From Culturomica massiliensis (GTDB lineage: Bacteria > Bacteroidota > Bacteroidia > Bacteroidales > Marinifilaceae), in the NCBI RefSeq assembly GCF_900091655.1, contig NZ_LT594621.1, positions 2,294,001-2,358,000 on the forward strand: DNA of 64,000 nucleotides, written 5' to 3'. Shown here piece by piece: positions 9,137 through 18,800 of the stretch. Position 1 is the first letter of the stretch, and each line of letters begins with the position of its first letter. The notes below the pieces were generated by a model. The model did not search any database, was not told the DNA's origin, and worked only from the letters and a program-made list of their open reading frames with translations. The position numbers and the translations under genes were made by a program.

Positions 9137-12100
9137 ATGAAATTGAATTCTTCCCGCGGAATTTCCACCCTGCATCAGTGGAGTCTGCTTTTATTTACCG
9201 CCCTTGCATTCGTGCTGCCGGCACAAGGTCAGGGCAACAAGCCTCTCAATATAAAAAGCGACTATCTTCTGGTGATAAATGCCTACACCTCTGATGCACC
9301 GTGGAGCAACGCACTTATCGAACCGGTCCAGAAATGGGTTTCGGCCGAACAGGGTGTCGCCCTCTTTGTCGAACATCTCAATATGCTGATGATAAGCGAT
9401 ACCGTGCAATTCGACAAGGTAAAGCGGGCTATTCTGAACAAATATTCAGACAAAGCTCCGAAAGCCGTAATGCTGTTGGGCAACCCTTCCCTGCTGCTAA
9501 AAGACGACATCCGGGCACTTTGGGGCGACCCGCCTGTGATCCTATGTGCGGAAGAAGATTATTTCGGCCCGGACTCGGTCTATATCGAAAAACTTCCGAT
9601 TCCGGAAGGGGAGCGCGTGCCGCTCTCGACGTTGGCGGATCGATACAATATGACGGTTTTGCAAACTAAAATGTTCCCGAAGGACGATATCGAATTGTTG
9701 AAACGGATGGTTCCAGGCGTGAAAAAGGTGCTGCTGATTGGCGACGGCCGCTATATCAACCAGCAACTCAATTACGATATGGAGCGCCTGATGGCTAAGG
9801 AGTATCCGGACCTCGAATATCGTTTCCTCTCGGCGGCAGATATGTCTTTGGAGGAATTGATCGCCTGCCTGGAAACAGTAGATATAGACTCTACCGGCGT
9901 GCTGTTCTCTTCCTGGTTCAGCAAGTCGGACATCGCCGGGAACACCGTTCTCAATGCGAATTCATACCGGGTGATCTCCAATCTTTCCGTCCCGGTCTTT
10001 GCCATGAAACGTGCTGTCTTGGAAAACAGCAGCATGGTCGGAGGCTGCTTCCTCGATAAAACGCCATTTTTCACCCATTTACAGCAGACTATCGAGTCGG
10101 TATTGGCAAACACTCCCGCGCGGGACATTCCATTTTATATTCCGCCCAAAGCGGTTCCTACTTTCAGCTATCCTTCGCTGCTGTTGAAAGGCTTTTCCAT
10201 AGACCAATGCCCGCCGGCCAGCCAATTCATAGACCGGCCTACATTCTACCAACGGAACAAAGCCTTGATTATCTCCGGTGGAGTTTTAATGGCGGCTTTG
10301 CTGTTTTTTCTTTATATGCACCACCGCGTTCGCTCGTTGAAAAAACTGAACGAGGCGCAGCGGCAGCAGGTGGAAGCCAACCGGGAACTGGCTAACCTTT
10401 TCGATAATATGCCGATCGCTTATATGAAAGCGAAACTCCTGCACGACCCATCGGGAGAGATCGCCGATCTGGAGATATGCCGGACGAACGGACGTTTTAT
10501 TACTAATTTCGCCCGGAGCATCGAATCGGACCGCTACCTGGGAAGCGAACTTTTCGACGGGGATTTAAGTGTCACCTTACAACTTGCAAAATTGGCGGAT
10601 GCTGAGAAGAGAGCAATTACCTACACGCAATACTTTTCCGAGTCGGATTCCTACCAGAACATCGTGGTAACGCCGGCCACAAAGGACGGTTATGTGGATG
10701 CCTATTACGTCAACGCGACAGAGCTGCACAAAGCCCAGCAAAAGCTCAACGATACGAACCATAAACTGGCCATGGCACTTGATGTCGCTAACATTGTGCC
10801 GTGGAACTGGAACCTGCGCGAGCACAAGATCCTCTGCGACGTAAACCGGCCCGTAGAGCTGAGCGACATGGTAAATCAAGTCGACGAGGAAAAATTGTCG
10901 GTACCGGACACGCAGTATTTCTCCAAGATACATAAGAAAGATCAACAGCGGGTGATGCAGGCTTACAGCGACCTGATTGAGGGGCGTTCGGAGAAAGTGA
11001 GCGAAGAGTACCGGGTCATATCGCGCGATAAGACCGGATATAAGATAGATTGGGTGGAAGCAAAGGCCACCGTGGAAGAACGCGACGCAGACGGCAAACC
11101 GCTTACCCTGGTCGGTTCATCGCTGGTCATTACACAGCGCAAGAAGATAGAGCAGGACCTGATCGATGCACGTGACAAAGCCGAAGAGTCAAACCGGCTC
11201 AAATCGGCTTTTCTGGCCAATATGAGCCATGAGATCCGCACACCGCTGAACGCTATCGTCGGTTTCTCCCACCTGCTCAATTCGACCGATGAGCCCGAAG
11301 ACCGGGACGAGTTCGTCCGGATCATCGAAAATAATAACGAATTGCTGCTTCAACTGATCGGCGATATACTCGACCTGTCGAAGATCGAAGCCGGCACGCT
11401 GGAATTCGTCGAAGCCCCCGTAGACATAAACGCACTCATCGAAGAGACAGTCCGATCGCTGCAATTACGGGCAGAGGCGAAGGGTATTACGCTCCGGTTC
11501 GAAGAGAGACTGCCCGAATGCAATATCCTGACGGACCATAACAGACTGAGCCAACTGCTGACTAACCTGATCACCAATTCCATCAAGTTTACCAAAACGG
11601 GAGGTATCGCGGTCGGCTATGCGCTGCAAAAGGACGGAATGCTTCGTTTCCACGTTACCGATACCGGGTGCGGCATCGCCCCGGATAAACAGTCCGAAAT
11701 TTTCATGCGGTTCGTCAAGCTGGACAGTTTCGCGCAAGGAACGGGGCTGGGTCTGCCCATTTGTAAGACCATCGTGACCCGGATGGGCGGCGAGATCGGA
11801 GTAGAATCCGAACCGGGCAAAGGTTCTACTTTCTGGTTTACCGTCCGCAATGTCCCGGCCGAACTGAATAAGAAAAACGTTCAGGAATACACACTTCAGG
11901 CCGTGACGAAAGATCAGGTCACAATCCTGATCGCCGAAGACAATATGAGTAATTTTAAATTATTCGAGACGATTCTCAAAAAGGATTACCGTATCCTCCA
12001 TGCTTGGAACGGGCAGGAAGCGGTTGAATTATTCAAGGCCCACAATCCGCACATCCTATTGATGGATGTGAATATGCCCGTCATGGACGGATACGAAGCT

Positions 12101-12286
12101 ACGGCCGAGATCCGTAAGATTTCGGCCGATGTGCCCATTCTGGCCATTACAGCTTATGCCTATGCTTCAGATGAACAGCGTATCCTCAGCCACGGGTTCG
12201 ACGGATATGCCGCAAAACCGATCAACCCCAATGTGTTACGATCGAAAATCATCGACCTGCTCAGTGCGAGGGTAATGTTGTTATAA
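9137..12286 (+). CDS. Hybrid sensor histidine kinase/response regulator
   Basis: 1049 residues from ATG 9137, chosen because a clean signal peptide (SLLLFTALAFVLPAQGQ) follows. A periplasmic region of about 340 residues resembles ABC-type substrate-binding folds. One membrane span lies near residues 376-397, then a PAS-like region, HisKA with His698 in SHEIRTPLNAI, HATPase with DTGCGIAP and GTGLGLPI, and a C-terminal receiver with phospho-acceptor Asp977 in MDVNMPVMDGYEA. It senses a ligand outside the inner membrane and passes phosphate to its own receiver. No output DNA-binding domain and no partner regulator are seen nearby. Codons are clearly richer in G and C than in neighbouring genes, which suggests recent acquisition. 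Confidence 0.88.
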   Translation: MKLNSSRGISTLHQWSLLLFTALAFVLPAQGQGNKPLNIKSDYLLVINAYTSDAPWSNALIEPVQKWVSAEQGVALFVEHLNMLMISDTVQFDKVKRAILNKYSDKAPKAVMLLGNPSLLLKDDIRALWGDPPVILCAEEDYFGPDSVYIEKLPIPEGERVPLSTLADRYNMTVLQTKMFPKDDIELLKRMVPGVKKVLLIGDGRYINQQLNYDMERLMAKEYPDLEYRFLSAADMSLEELIACLETVDIDSTGVLFSSWFSKSDIAGNTVLNANSYRVISNLSVPVFAMKRAVLENSSMVGGCFLDKTPFFTHLQQTIESVLANTPARDIPFYIPPKAVPTFSYPSLLLKGFSIDQCPPASQFIDRPTFYQRNKALIISGGVLMAALLFFLYMHHRVRSLKKLNEAQRQQVEANRELANLFDNMPIAYMKAKLLHDPSGEIADLEICRTNGRFITNFARSIESDRYLGSELFDGDLSVTLQLAKLADAEKRAITYTQYFSESDSYQNIVVTPATKDGYVDAYYVNATELHKAQQKLNDTNHKLAMALDVANIVPWNWNLREHKILCDVNRPVELSDMVNQVDEEKLSVPDTQYFSKIHKKDQQRVMQAYSDLIEGRSEKVSEEYRVISRDKTGYKIDWVEAKATVEERDADGKPLTLVGSSLVITQRKKIEQDLIDARDKAEESNRLKSAFLANMSHEIRTPLNAIVGFSHLLNSTDEPEDRDEFVRIIENNNELLLQLIGDILDLSKIEAGTLEFVEAPVDINALIEETVRSLQLRAEAKGITLRFEERLPECNILTDHNRLSQLLTNLITNSIKFTKTGGIAVGYALQKDGMLRFHVTDTGCGIAPDKQSEIFMRFVKLDSFAQGTGLGLPICKTIVTRMGGEIGVESEPGKGSTFWFTVRNVPAELNKKNVQEYTLQAVTKDQVTILIAEDNMSNFKLFETILKKDYRILHAWNGQEAVELFKAHNPHILLMDVNMPVMDGYEATAEIRKISADVPILAITAYAYASDEQRILSHGFDGYAAKPINPNVLRSKIIDLLSARVMLL

Positions 12287-12694
12287 ATACAAATAAATAT
12301 TTATACCTAAGCAAAATTGACATACTCCCATGGTTATTTGTAACCGTGAATTTCAGCGTTTTGCTTTCCGTCATCCCGAATTCGTCCGTTATGGTGAAAG
12401 TAAGGCTGCATTTCCCTTCACGCTTATCACGAGTTGTGATAAGTGTGAAGGGAAATCAGGTTCTAAATATTGCAACTATTTGAATCTCAACAAAAAGTAT
12501 CATCCATAATACCTTGTAAATAACACTTTTATTATATTTGCAAATGGAGCAATGAACATAGTGTCGCTCACACGTTCAAATATATCACCTGCGCACTTTG
12601 TCAATGATATTTTAAAAGATGATAATGAGACAGTTAAATAAAAAAAATAACAGTCGATTTCGCTGATATATTACGTTATCCAACAAATAAAATA
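12287..12694. other. Gene-poor stretch with a strong hairpin and a possible gene remnant
   Basis: 408 bases without a credible full gene. It holds a 21-bp near-perfect hairpin at 12410-12456. On the minus strand a stop-free stretch of about 45 codons from the hairpin towards 12300 reads like the end of an extracellular beta-sandwich protein (LTFTITDEFG...LKFTVTN), with no start and no stop in the expected place, so it may be a decayed fragment. A tiny rightward frame at 12554-12643 (29 residues) has no recognisable content. Confidence 0.45.
12410..12456. repeat. 21-bp near-perfect hairpin after the hybrid kinase
   Basis: Arms 12410-12430 and 12436-12456 match with one difference (a G-T pair); the loop is GAGTT. 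Neither side has a run of T, so it is not a standard terminator, although the length would give a very stable stem. It lies 123 bases past the kinase stop. Confidence 0.7.
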
Positions 12695-13252
12695 ATGAAA
12701 AATATGGAACTAACACTGAATTTAAATTCACGTTTGCAACCTATGCACAGACATGATTTGGAAGATGCACTTCAAGGAATTTTTGAAAAGGAGAAACTGG
12801 GAGAAGTGACGGGTGGAGGAACCCTCCAAAATCCCAAAGATGGAGAAATTGTGTCCTGTGACATAGAGATTCACCTAAATGATGATAACCAAAACAACAT
12901 AAACCGTTTGGTGGAGCTCGTTAATAGAATAGGTATCCCTAAAGGATCGGCATTATTATGTATGGAGCCAGAAATTAAGATAGAAGTCGGAACTTTGGAA
13001 GGATTGGCTTATTACTCCAATGGAACGGAGTTGCCTAATGAGGTTTATGAGAATTGTAATATCAACTACGTCATTGAACAGATGGAAGCAGCAATGGAAG
13101 ACATAGGTTGTTTATATAGTTATTGGGAAAGTAATGAATGGACAGCCTTGTATTTTTACGGGACTTCATTTGTTGAAATGAAACAAAAAATAGAACCATT
13201 TATTACTTCTTATCCTCTATGTCAAAAAAGTCGAATTGAGCAAATTGCATAG
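12695..13252 (+). CDS. Hypothetical protein, AT-rich, accessory
   Basis: 185 residues, no signal peptide or membrane segment. Not recognised. The sequence suggests two similar-sized alpha/beta units: one around a GGGT...EIVSCDIEI strand (residues 40-70), and one around INYVIEQMEAAMEDIG...TALYFYG with an ending PLCQKSRIEQIA. Such acidic cytoplasmic proteins often appear in strain-variable regions and some are immunity-like, but nothing here proves that. Codon use is more AT-rich than the kinase gene upstream, so the two did not arrive as one piece. A start at the second Met (12704) is possible. Confidence 0.6.
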   Translation: MKNMELTLNLNSRLQPMHRHDLEDALQGIFEKEKLGEVTGGGTLQNPKDGEIVSCDIEIHLNDDNQNNINRLVELVNRIGIPKGSALLCMEPEIKIEVGTLEGLAYYSNGTELPNEVYENCNINYVIEQMEAAMEDIGCLYSYWESNEWTALYFYGTSFVEMKQKIEPFITSYPLCQKSRIEQIA

Positions 13253-13328
13253 TTGGATAACAAACACCTCTGCCGCCTAACGGCTGCAAACTGCAAACCA
13301 TTAGCACCCCCGAAAGACAAAAAATACA

Positions 13329-13478
13329 ATGAATAGCCTTTTAACGCTATACATCTTTTTACTGTTGTGCGGAACGGTTTCCGCACAACAAATAGCAGAA
13401 TGGAGCAATTGGCAGATTATAACGGATAACGCCGAAATTTGCACGGTTACCAAATCGTTACCTCTATTTCTCAAATAA
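13329..13478 (+). CDS. Small putative secreted peptide or gene remnant
   Basis: A 49-residue frame that begins with a convincing signal peptide (LLTLYIFLLLCGTVSAQQ, cleavage after SAQ or SA) and then only about 28 more residues before a stop. It could be a real exported peptide, but its position in a decayed island makes a truncated 5' fragment of a larger secreted protein more likely. It starts 76 bases after the previous gene. Confidence 0.3.
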   Translation: MNSLLTLYIFLLLCGTVSAQQIAEWSNWQIITDNAEICTVTKSLPLFLK

Positions 13479-13600
13479 TTCGTTAAAAGTTTATTCCTCA
13501 ATCGGTTAAATCAAATCGATAGAAATCTAAAATAACGAAATGGTAAATAAAATTAAACCTGGAATGTTTGATAAAGAACAACAAGAATTAAGAAAACACC

Positions 13601-13625
13601 AAAGCCGCAGGAAACCTGCGGCTTT
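13601..13625 (-). terminator. Terminator after the tRNA-Leu pair
   Basis: Perfect 11-bp inverted repeat AAAGCCGCAGG/CCTGCGGCTTT with a 3-nt loop, 25 bases past the 3' end of tRNA-Leu(GAG) on the minus strand. The T-tract is weak (TTTGGTGTTTT). Confidence 0.6.
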
Positions 13626-13649
13626 ACTAGCTTTTTCAGCTCGGATTCG

Positions 13650-13733
13650 TGCCCGAAACAAGAGTTGAACTTGCACGGCCTAACGGCCACTACCCCCTCA
13701 AAGTAGCGTGTCTACCAATTCCACCATCCGGGC
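13650..13733 (-). tRNA. tRNA-Leu(GAG)
   Basis: 84 nt on the minus strand. Acceptor arms GCCCGGA and TTCGGGC pair with one G-T; the D-arm reads GAATTGGTAGAC, the anticodon loop TTGAGGG gives anticodon GAG, a long class II variable arm follows, and the T-arm contains GTTCAACTC. CCA is not encoded. It lies 17 bases after tRNA-Leu(CAG), so the two are probably co-transcribed. Confidence 0.93.
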
Positions 13734-13750
13734 TTTTCAAAATTTCAATG

Positions 13751-13834
13751 TGCCCAAAACAGGACTCGAACCTGCACATCCGTAAGGACACTAGTCCCTG
13801 AAACTAGCGCGTCTACCAATTTCGCCATTTGGGC
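13751..13834 (-). tRNA. tRNA-Leu(CAG)
   Basis: 84 nt on the minus strand. Acceptor GCCCAAA pairs with TTTGGGC (one G-T at most), the anticodon loop TTCAGGG gives CAG, the variable arm is long as expected for leucine, and the T-loop reads GGTTCGAGTCC. CCA is not encoded. It lies 50 bases downstream of the hairpin that ends the integrase gene. Confidence 0.93.
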
Positions 13835-13884
13835 TTTTTCTTTAGCGATGCAAAGATACAAACAATTCCGTTACCTCCAAATTT

Positions 13885-13920
13885 GCAGAGGATGAAATTA
13901 CAAAAAAATTCATCCTCTGC
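13885..13920 (-). terminator. Hairpin after the integrase gene
   Basis: Perfect 12-bp inverted repeat GCAGAGGATGAA/TTCATCCTCTGC with a 12-nt A-rich loop, 12 bases past the integrase stop codon. The tail on the minus strand (AAATTTGGAGG) is not T-rich, so it may be a weak terminator or processing hairpin between integrase and the tRNA genes. Confidence 0.6.
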
Positions 13921-13932
13921 TTTCGCTCCCAC

Positions 13933-15147
13933 TCATATATCCGTAACCATTTCATTGGCAGCATCCAGTACATTATTCTCGAAACTATCCAAATAGATTT
14001 GAGTCGTTTTTTCAGAATCATGCCCGAGTCCTTCACTAATGACGGATATCGGTATCCCGGAACGTTTCGCAATCGAAGCCCATGAATGGCGGGCGACATA
14101 AGTTGTAAGCGGAACGCGCGAGCCCAATATCGATCCGACGGTTTTCAACCGGCGATTGATCTTCCGATAACTGTTTTTATACTGACTGAATTCATTTTTG
14201 CCCGGGAAAAGGATGATCGGAAAGATAAAAGCTTTCCGGTCGGTCAGATTATTGTATTTCCGTATAATCTCCATTGCCCGGTCCGTTAATTTTATATTCA
14301 GCTTCTGTCCCGTTTTCTGGCGCGAATAATAAATACGGTCGCCGACAATATTAGCTACCCTCAGGAATGCAATATCCTTAAATGACATGCCCCGCATATA
14401 AAAACTAAAAAGAAAGATATCCCGGGCCATTTCCAAATGAGGCATAGAAGACAAATCCAGATTTTTTATCTGGGCAATCTCATCCTTATATATTGCACGC
14501 TTTACTGTTTTCTCTTTCCGGATCGTAATCTTTTTAAAAGGATAATGATCTTCAGATACGATCCCATCTTTAATCGCCCGGTTAAAAACCGAACGAATGG
14601 TTCGGAGATAAAACGAAATGGTATTGATTTTACATCCCCGTTCCTGCAAATGGGCCTCGAAATTCCGTAAAAAACTGTAATTGACCTCTTCAAATGTCAG
14701 ATTCTCTTTCCCGCAGAATCGCCGTAAAATACCCAGTGTTCCTTTATATACATTTGAATTTCCATTTTTTCCAACCCGTTCCAAAGAGGTGATAATCTCC
14801 CGGATATAGTCAAAGACAGGAACCCTTGACGTTTTATGATAATAAGCCTCAAAAATATCCTCAACAGAATAATTGATACCGGAAGCCTCACAATCCAAGA
14901 TAATCTTTTTAAGCTTCATGATTTCACATTCTATACTGTAATTTATCCTTTGCCATTCCCTTCTTTGTTCCGGTGTGCCAAATTTTTCGTTAATCATAGA
15001 TCTTTTCAGATCCCATTGCTCAAACATGATACGCTGAGGCAATTGGATAACACGTCTTCCCTTGTTGTGAAGAATTTTAATTACAATAGGACAGACTCCT
15101 TCACGAGTCATTTTTTGCTTGTCAATCATTACTTTTAATGTAGCCAT
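13933..15147 (-). CDS. Tyrosine recombinase / phage-type integrase
   Basis: 404 residues, the usual size of Bacteroidota integrases. An arm-binding N-terminal domain and SAM-like core-binding domain (about 100-200) precede the catalytic domain. Catalytic residues: Arg in FYMRGMSF, Lys in SRQKTGQ, Arg353 in YVARHSW (Tyr stands where many have His in HxxR, common in this group), His376 in GLGHDSEKT and nucleophile Tyr385 in TQIYLDSF. It catalyses site-specific strand exchange. No excisionase, relaxase or phage genes are nearby; it is a lone recombinase between tRNA-Gln and two tRNA-Leu genes, so it could be the remnant of an integrated element or a DNA invertase. Confidence 0.9.
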   Translation of the reverse strand: MATLKVMIDKQKMTREGVCPIVIKILHNKGRRVIQLPQRIMFEQWDLKRSMINEKFGTPEQRREWQRINYSIECEIMKLKKIILDCEASGINYSVEDIFEAYYHKTSRVPVFDYIREIITSLERVGKNGNSNVYKGTLGILRRFCGKENLTFEEVNYSFLRNFEAHLQERGCKINTISFYLRTIRSVFNRAIKDGIVSEDHYPFKKITIRKEKTVKRAIYKDEIAQIKNLDLSSMPHLEMARDIFLFSFYMRGMSFKDIAFLRVANIVGDRIYYSRQKTGQKLNIKLTDRAMEIIRKYNNLTDRKAFIFPIILFPGKNEFSQYKNSYRKINRRLKTVGSILGSRVPLTTYVARHSWASIAKRSGIPISVISEGLGHDSEKTTQIYLDSFENNVLDAANEMVTDI

Positions 15148-15562
15148 AAGTGTATGTTTAAATAATAGTTCATGATCCTATAAGTATACGATTATCGGCA
15201 CAATTGTTCTACAATTTGTACTGTAAAGCTAAAATCGATAAACATTTTTTACAATAAAATGCCAACAGGTCAAAAAATGAAAATTAAAAAGGTAGTATCA
15301 GACAATCTGCATGAATTGCATCAAAAGGACCTGACAAATGTTGGTACGGGGAATCGACGTATTTGATAATGACAAAAGCGACATCACCAACAAAGCATTA
15401 ATCAGCATGCCTATATATGTTATCCACGCAAAATAACAATACCCCTCTTCGGTTATATAGTCAATACATCTACGCTTGCCCGAGAATGCCGCCACATTTC
15501 AGGTTTACTCACAAAAAAACCCTTCGAAACTTTTTATTTTCAAAGGGTTTGTCTTTTTTCTG
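15148..15562. other. Intergenic region between integrase and tRNA-Gln
   Basis: 415 bases. It holds the presumed integrase promoter region, near-palindromic AT-rich sequence around 15200-15225 (ACAATTGT and ACAATTTGT close together), and the tRNA-Gln terminator at 15517-15550. A 65-codon minus-strand frame at 15298-15495 looks like a chance frame. This is where an attachment site would be expected, but I could not find a repeat of the tRNA end. Confidence 0.5.
15517..15550 (-). terminator. Terminator after tRNA-Gln
   Basis: Inverted repeat AAACCCTT-GAAA/TTTC-AAGGGTTT with one mismatch, 13 bases past the tRNA-Gln 3' end, followed on the minus strand by TTTTTTTG. A normal intrinsic terminator. 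Confidence 0.75.
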
Positions 15563-15633
15563 TTGTCCCACCAGGACTCGAACCTGGACTGACAGAACCA
15601 AAATCTGCTGTGCTGCCATTACACAATGGGACA
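15563..15633 (-). tRNA. tRNA-Gln(TTG)
   Basis: 71 nt on the minus strand. Acceptor TGTCCCA pairs perfectly with TGGGACA; D-arm region TGTAATGGCAGCACA; anticodon loop gives TTG in GATTTTGGTTC; T-arm CCAGGTTCGAGTCCTGG is perfect. CCA is not encoded. Its 3' end faces the integrase gene, which makes it a candidate integration target. Confidence 0.93.
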
Positions 15634-15730
15634 ATCATTTCCTTCTAAGACGGTGCAAATGTAAAACTTTTTCTATTTCCTGCCAAAAAAAGTGCAGAAT
15701 TTAAATCAAAATAATTATTTTCGTGCTTTG

Positions 15731-15738
15731 TAATTTTG
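15731..15738 (+). promoter_or_regulatory. -7 box upstream of the DUF2723 gene
   Basis: TAATTTTG fits TAnnTTTG, 87 bases before the ATG at 15826. No clear TTTG at the usual distance. Confidence 0.4.
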
Positions 15739-15825
15739 GAATGATATGGATTTACAGGCACTTCCTGCCTGCTGAATTTTAATATTTTTTATCACAAAAA
15801 ACAAGGAAAAATCAATTAATAGCCA

Positions 15826-18800
15826 ATGTATAAGATTCAAAATCATCCGAATTTAAATTTCCAACTGATTAACAATCTGGTCGGTTGGGTAACATTCATT
15901 ATTGCCAGTCTCACCTATATTTTTACGGTCGAGCCGACAGCCAGTCTGTGGGATTGTGGCGAATTCATCACCACATCTGTGGGATTGCAAGTAGGGCATC
16001 CTCCCGGAGCCCCGTTATTTATGATTATATCCCGCCTCTTTGCTATCTTCGCCCCCAGCCCTGAAAAGCAAGCGGCAATGATCAATTACATGTCAGCCCT
16101 TGCTTCAGGCTTTACGATACTGTTTTTATTCTGGAGTATCAGCCACCTGGCCCGTAAGCTGATTATTAAAACACAGGAATGCACCTTAGGTCAGGTGATT
16201 GCCGTCATGGGAGCCTCTCTGATCGGAGCATTGACCTATACTTTTACGGATACATTCTGGTTTTCCGCTGTGGAAGGAGAAGTATACGCCCTGTCTTCCC
16301 TGTTTACCGCACTGGTGTTCTGGGCGATCCTGAAATGGGAAAATGTAGCATTCGAACCTTACGCCAATCGCTGGCTCGTGCTGATTGCTTATTTAATCGG
16401 ACTTTCCATCGGTGTACACCTATTGAACTTATTGGCCATTCCAGCCATCGTATTTGTATATTATTTTAAAAAATACACACCGACCAGGTCGGGGGTTATC
16501 AAAACAGGACTGATCTCTTTGGTTATCCTTGGGTTTACCAATTTCATATTTATCCCGGGTGTCGTAAAAATCGCCGGGTGGTTCGAACTGATGTTCGTCA
16601 ACGGTATGGGGTTGCCCTTCAACACCGGCGTAATCATTTATGCCCTCCTGTTGATTATCGGTCTGACCTACGGAATCCGTTACACCTTGAATAAAAACAA
16701 AACGATCCTGAATACCATTTTTACTTGCTTTGTGGTTATGCTGATCGGATATTCTTCTTATTCCATGGTCGTTATCCGTTCTATCAGCGATCCTCCTATC
16801 GATGAAAACAGCCCGGATAATGTATTCGCCCTGTTATCCTACCTGAACCGGGATCAATACGGTGAAAATCCGTTATTTTACGGTCAATATTACAATGCTC
16901 CCCTACTCAAAATCGAAGAAGGGGCACCCAGATATTACCAAAATAAAAAAACAGGTAAATACGATGTCATCGGACATTCCCAGAAATTTGAATACGACAG
17001 CCGTTTCTGTACGTTCTTCCCCCGTATGCACAGCAGTCAGCGTCCTTATTTTGCTCAGGAATACGAAGCCTGGGGAGGTAAGCCCAACGGTCCTGTATAC
17101 AGGGTCAACGGAGAAGACGTACAAAGCCCCAGCTTTATGAACAATCTGCGGTATTTCTTCAATTATCAGTTGGGGCACATGTACTGGCGGTATTTTATGT
17201 GGAATTTCTCCGGAAGACAAAACGATATACAAGGTTACGGTGACATCCGTTACGGAAACTGGATCACGGGTATTAAATTCCTGGATCAGCTTCGTTTGGG
17301 AAATCAATCTGAAATTCCCGACACCCTGAAAAATGAAAAAGCACTCAATAAATATTACATGCTTCCTTTCTTATTGGGATTATTGGGCATGTTCTACCAA
17401 TACCGTAAAGGCCGGGAAGGGAAACAGGACTTTTGGGTAGTCATGTTGCTCTTCATCATGACAGGTATCGCTATCATCATCTTCCTGAATCAGACACCGC
17501 GGGAACCACGGGAACGGGATTACGCTTATGCCGGTTCGTTTTATGCCTATTCTATATGGATCGGTCTGGGCGTACTATCGTTATGGGAATTTTTACGCAA
17601 GCGCATGAAATCGGCTCCGGCAGCCGTAATAGTAACAGGAATCTGTCTGGTAGCCGTTCCGGTCAACATGGTTGCTCAAAACTGGGATGATCATAACCGT
17701 AGCGGACGGTACGCAACAATTGCCAATGCCAAGAACTACCTCAACTCCTGTGCACCGAATGCCATTCTCTTTACCTATGGGGACAATGATACATTCCCGT
17801 TATGGTATGCCCAGGAAGTAGAAGGGGTAAGAAGAGATATACGCATCGTTAATCTCAGCCTGCTTAACGGAGGCTGGTATATTGACCAAATCAACCGAAA
17901 AGCTTATGAAAGCGACAGAGTTCCGATTTCCCTCACCCACGATCAATATCACGACGGAGTACGGGAGTGGACTGTCGTTCAGGAGCAAATCAAATCTGCC
18001 AACCTGAAGGATGTCATGGCATTTGTTGCCAGCGATAACCCCAATACCAAGGTCAGGACTTACTCCGGTGAATCCCTGGATTACATCCCGACCCGCAATG
18101 TCTATATTCCGGTGGATTCGGCCAAAGTCATTGCAAACGGAACCGTACGTCCGGAAGACGCCGATAAAATCGTAAAACAGGTAACGATACCTTTAAAAGG
18201 CAATATGATCAGCAAATCCAGCCTGATGGTACTTGATATTCTGGCTACCAACAATTGGGAACGTCCTGTTTATTTCGGTATCGGTATGGGCCCGGACAGC
18301 TATATGGGATTCGAAAATTATTTCCAACTGGAAGGAGCCGCTTACCGCGTCGTTCCGATTTATACCAAAGCAACGGATTACTATGAGTACGGACAGATCG
18401 ATTCGGATATACTCTATGATAACCTCATGAACAAATTCGAATGGGGCAATATCAAAGACCCGAAAGTAAACATCGATTATTTCCACGATAATAACATCGG
18501 GGTGATGAAATACCGGACCACCTTCTTACGCCTTGCAGAAAAACTACAGGAAGAGGGTAAGCACGAAAAAGCCATCGCCGTACTGGATAAAAGTCTGGAA
18601 GAACTTCCATTGTCGCAGATTCCGCCGGACAACAGCCTGATCAATTATATCCCGCTTTATTACACCTTAGGACAAACAGACAAGGCAAATCACCTGTTGA
18701 ATGAGTTGGCAACGATCAACTACCAAACCTTGAGGTATATCAATTCCCTTTCACCGGAAGATGCCCATAGCGGGGATATACCACAGGACGAACGGATCAG

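Noticed and set aside
12554..12643. 29-codon rightward frame before the orphan gene
   Set aside because: Too short and without recognisable features; noted only as part of the gap.
13540..13668. Rightward frame of about 42 codons running into the tRNA-Leu region
   Set aside because: It reads through the tRNA terminator and the end of tRNA-Leu, so it is not a plausible gene; at most a fragment.
13601..13733. Attachment-site duplication at the tRNA-Leu or tRNA-Gln 3' end
   Set aside because: I found no second copy of a tRNA 3' end between 8.8 and 15.6 kb, so an att site cannot be claimed.
15298..15495. Minus-strand frame of 65 codons between integrase and tRNA-Gln
   Set aside because: No start context, no family-like content, and atypical composition; likely chance in AT-rich DNA.
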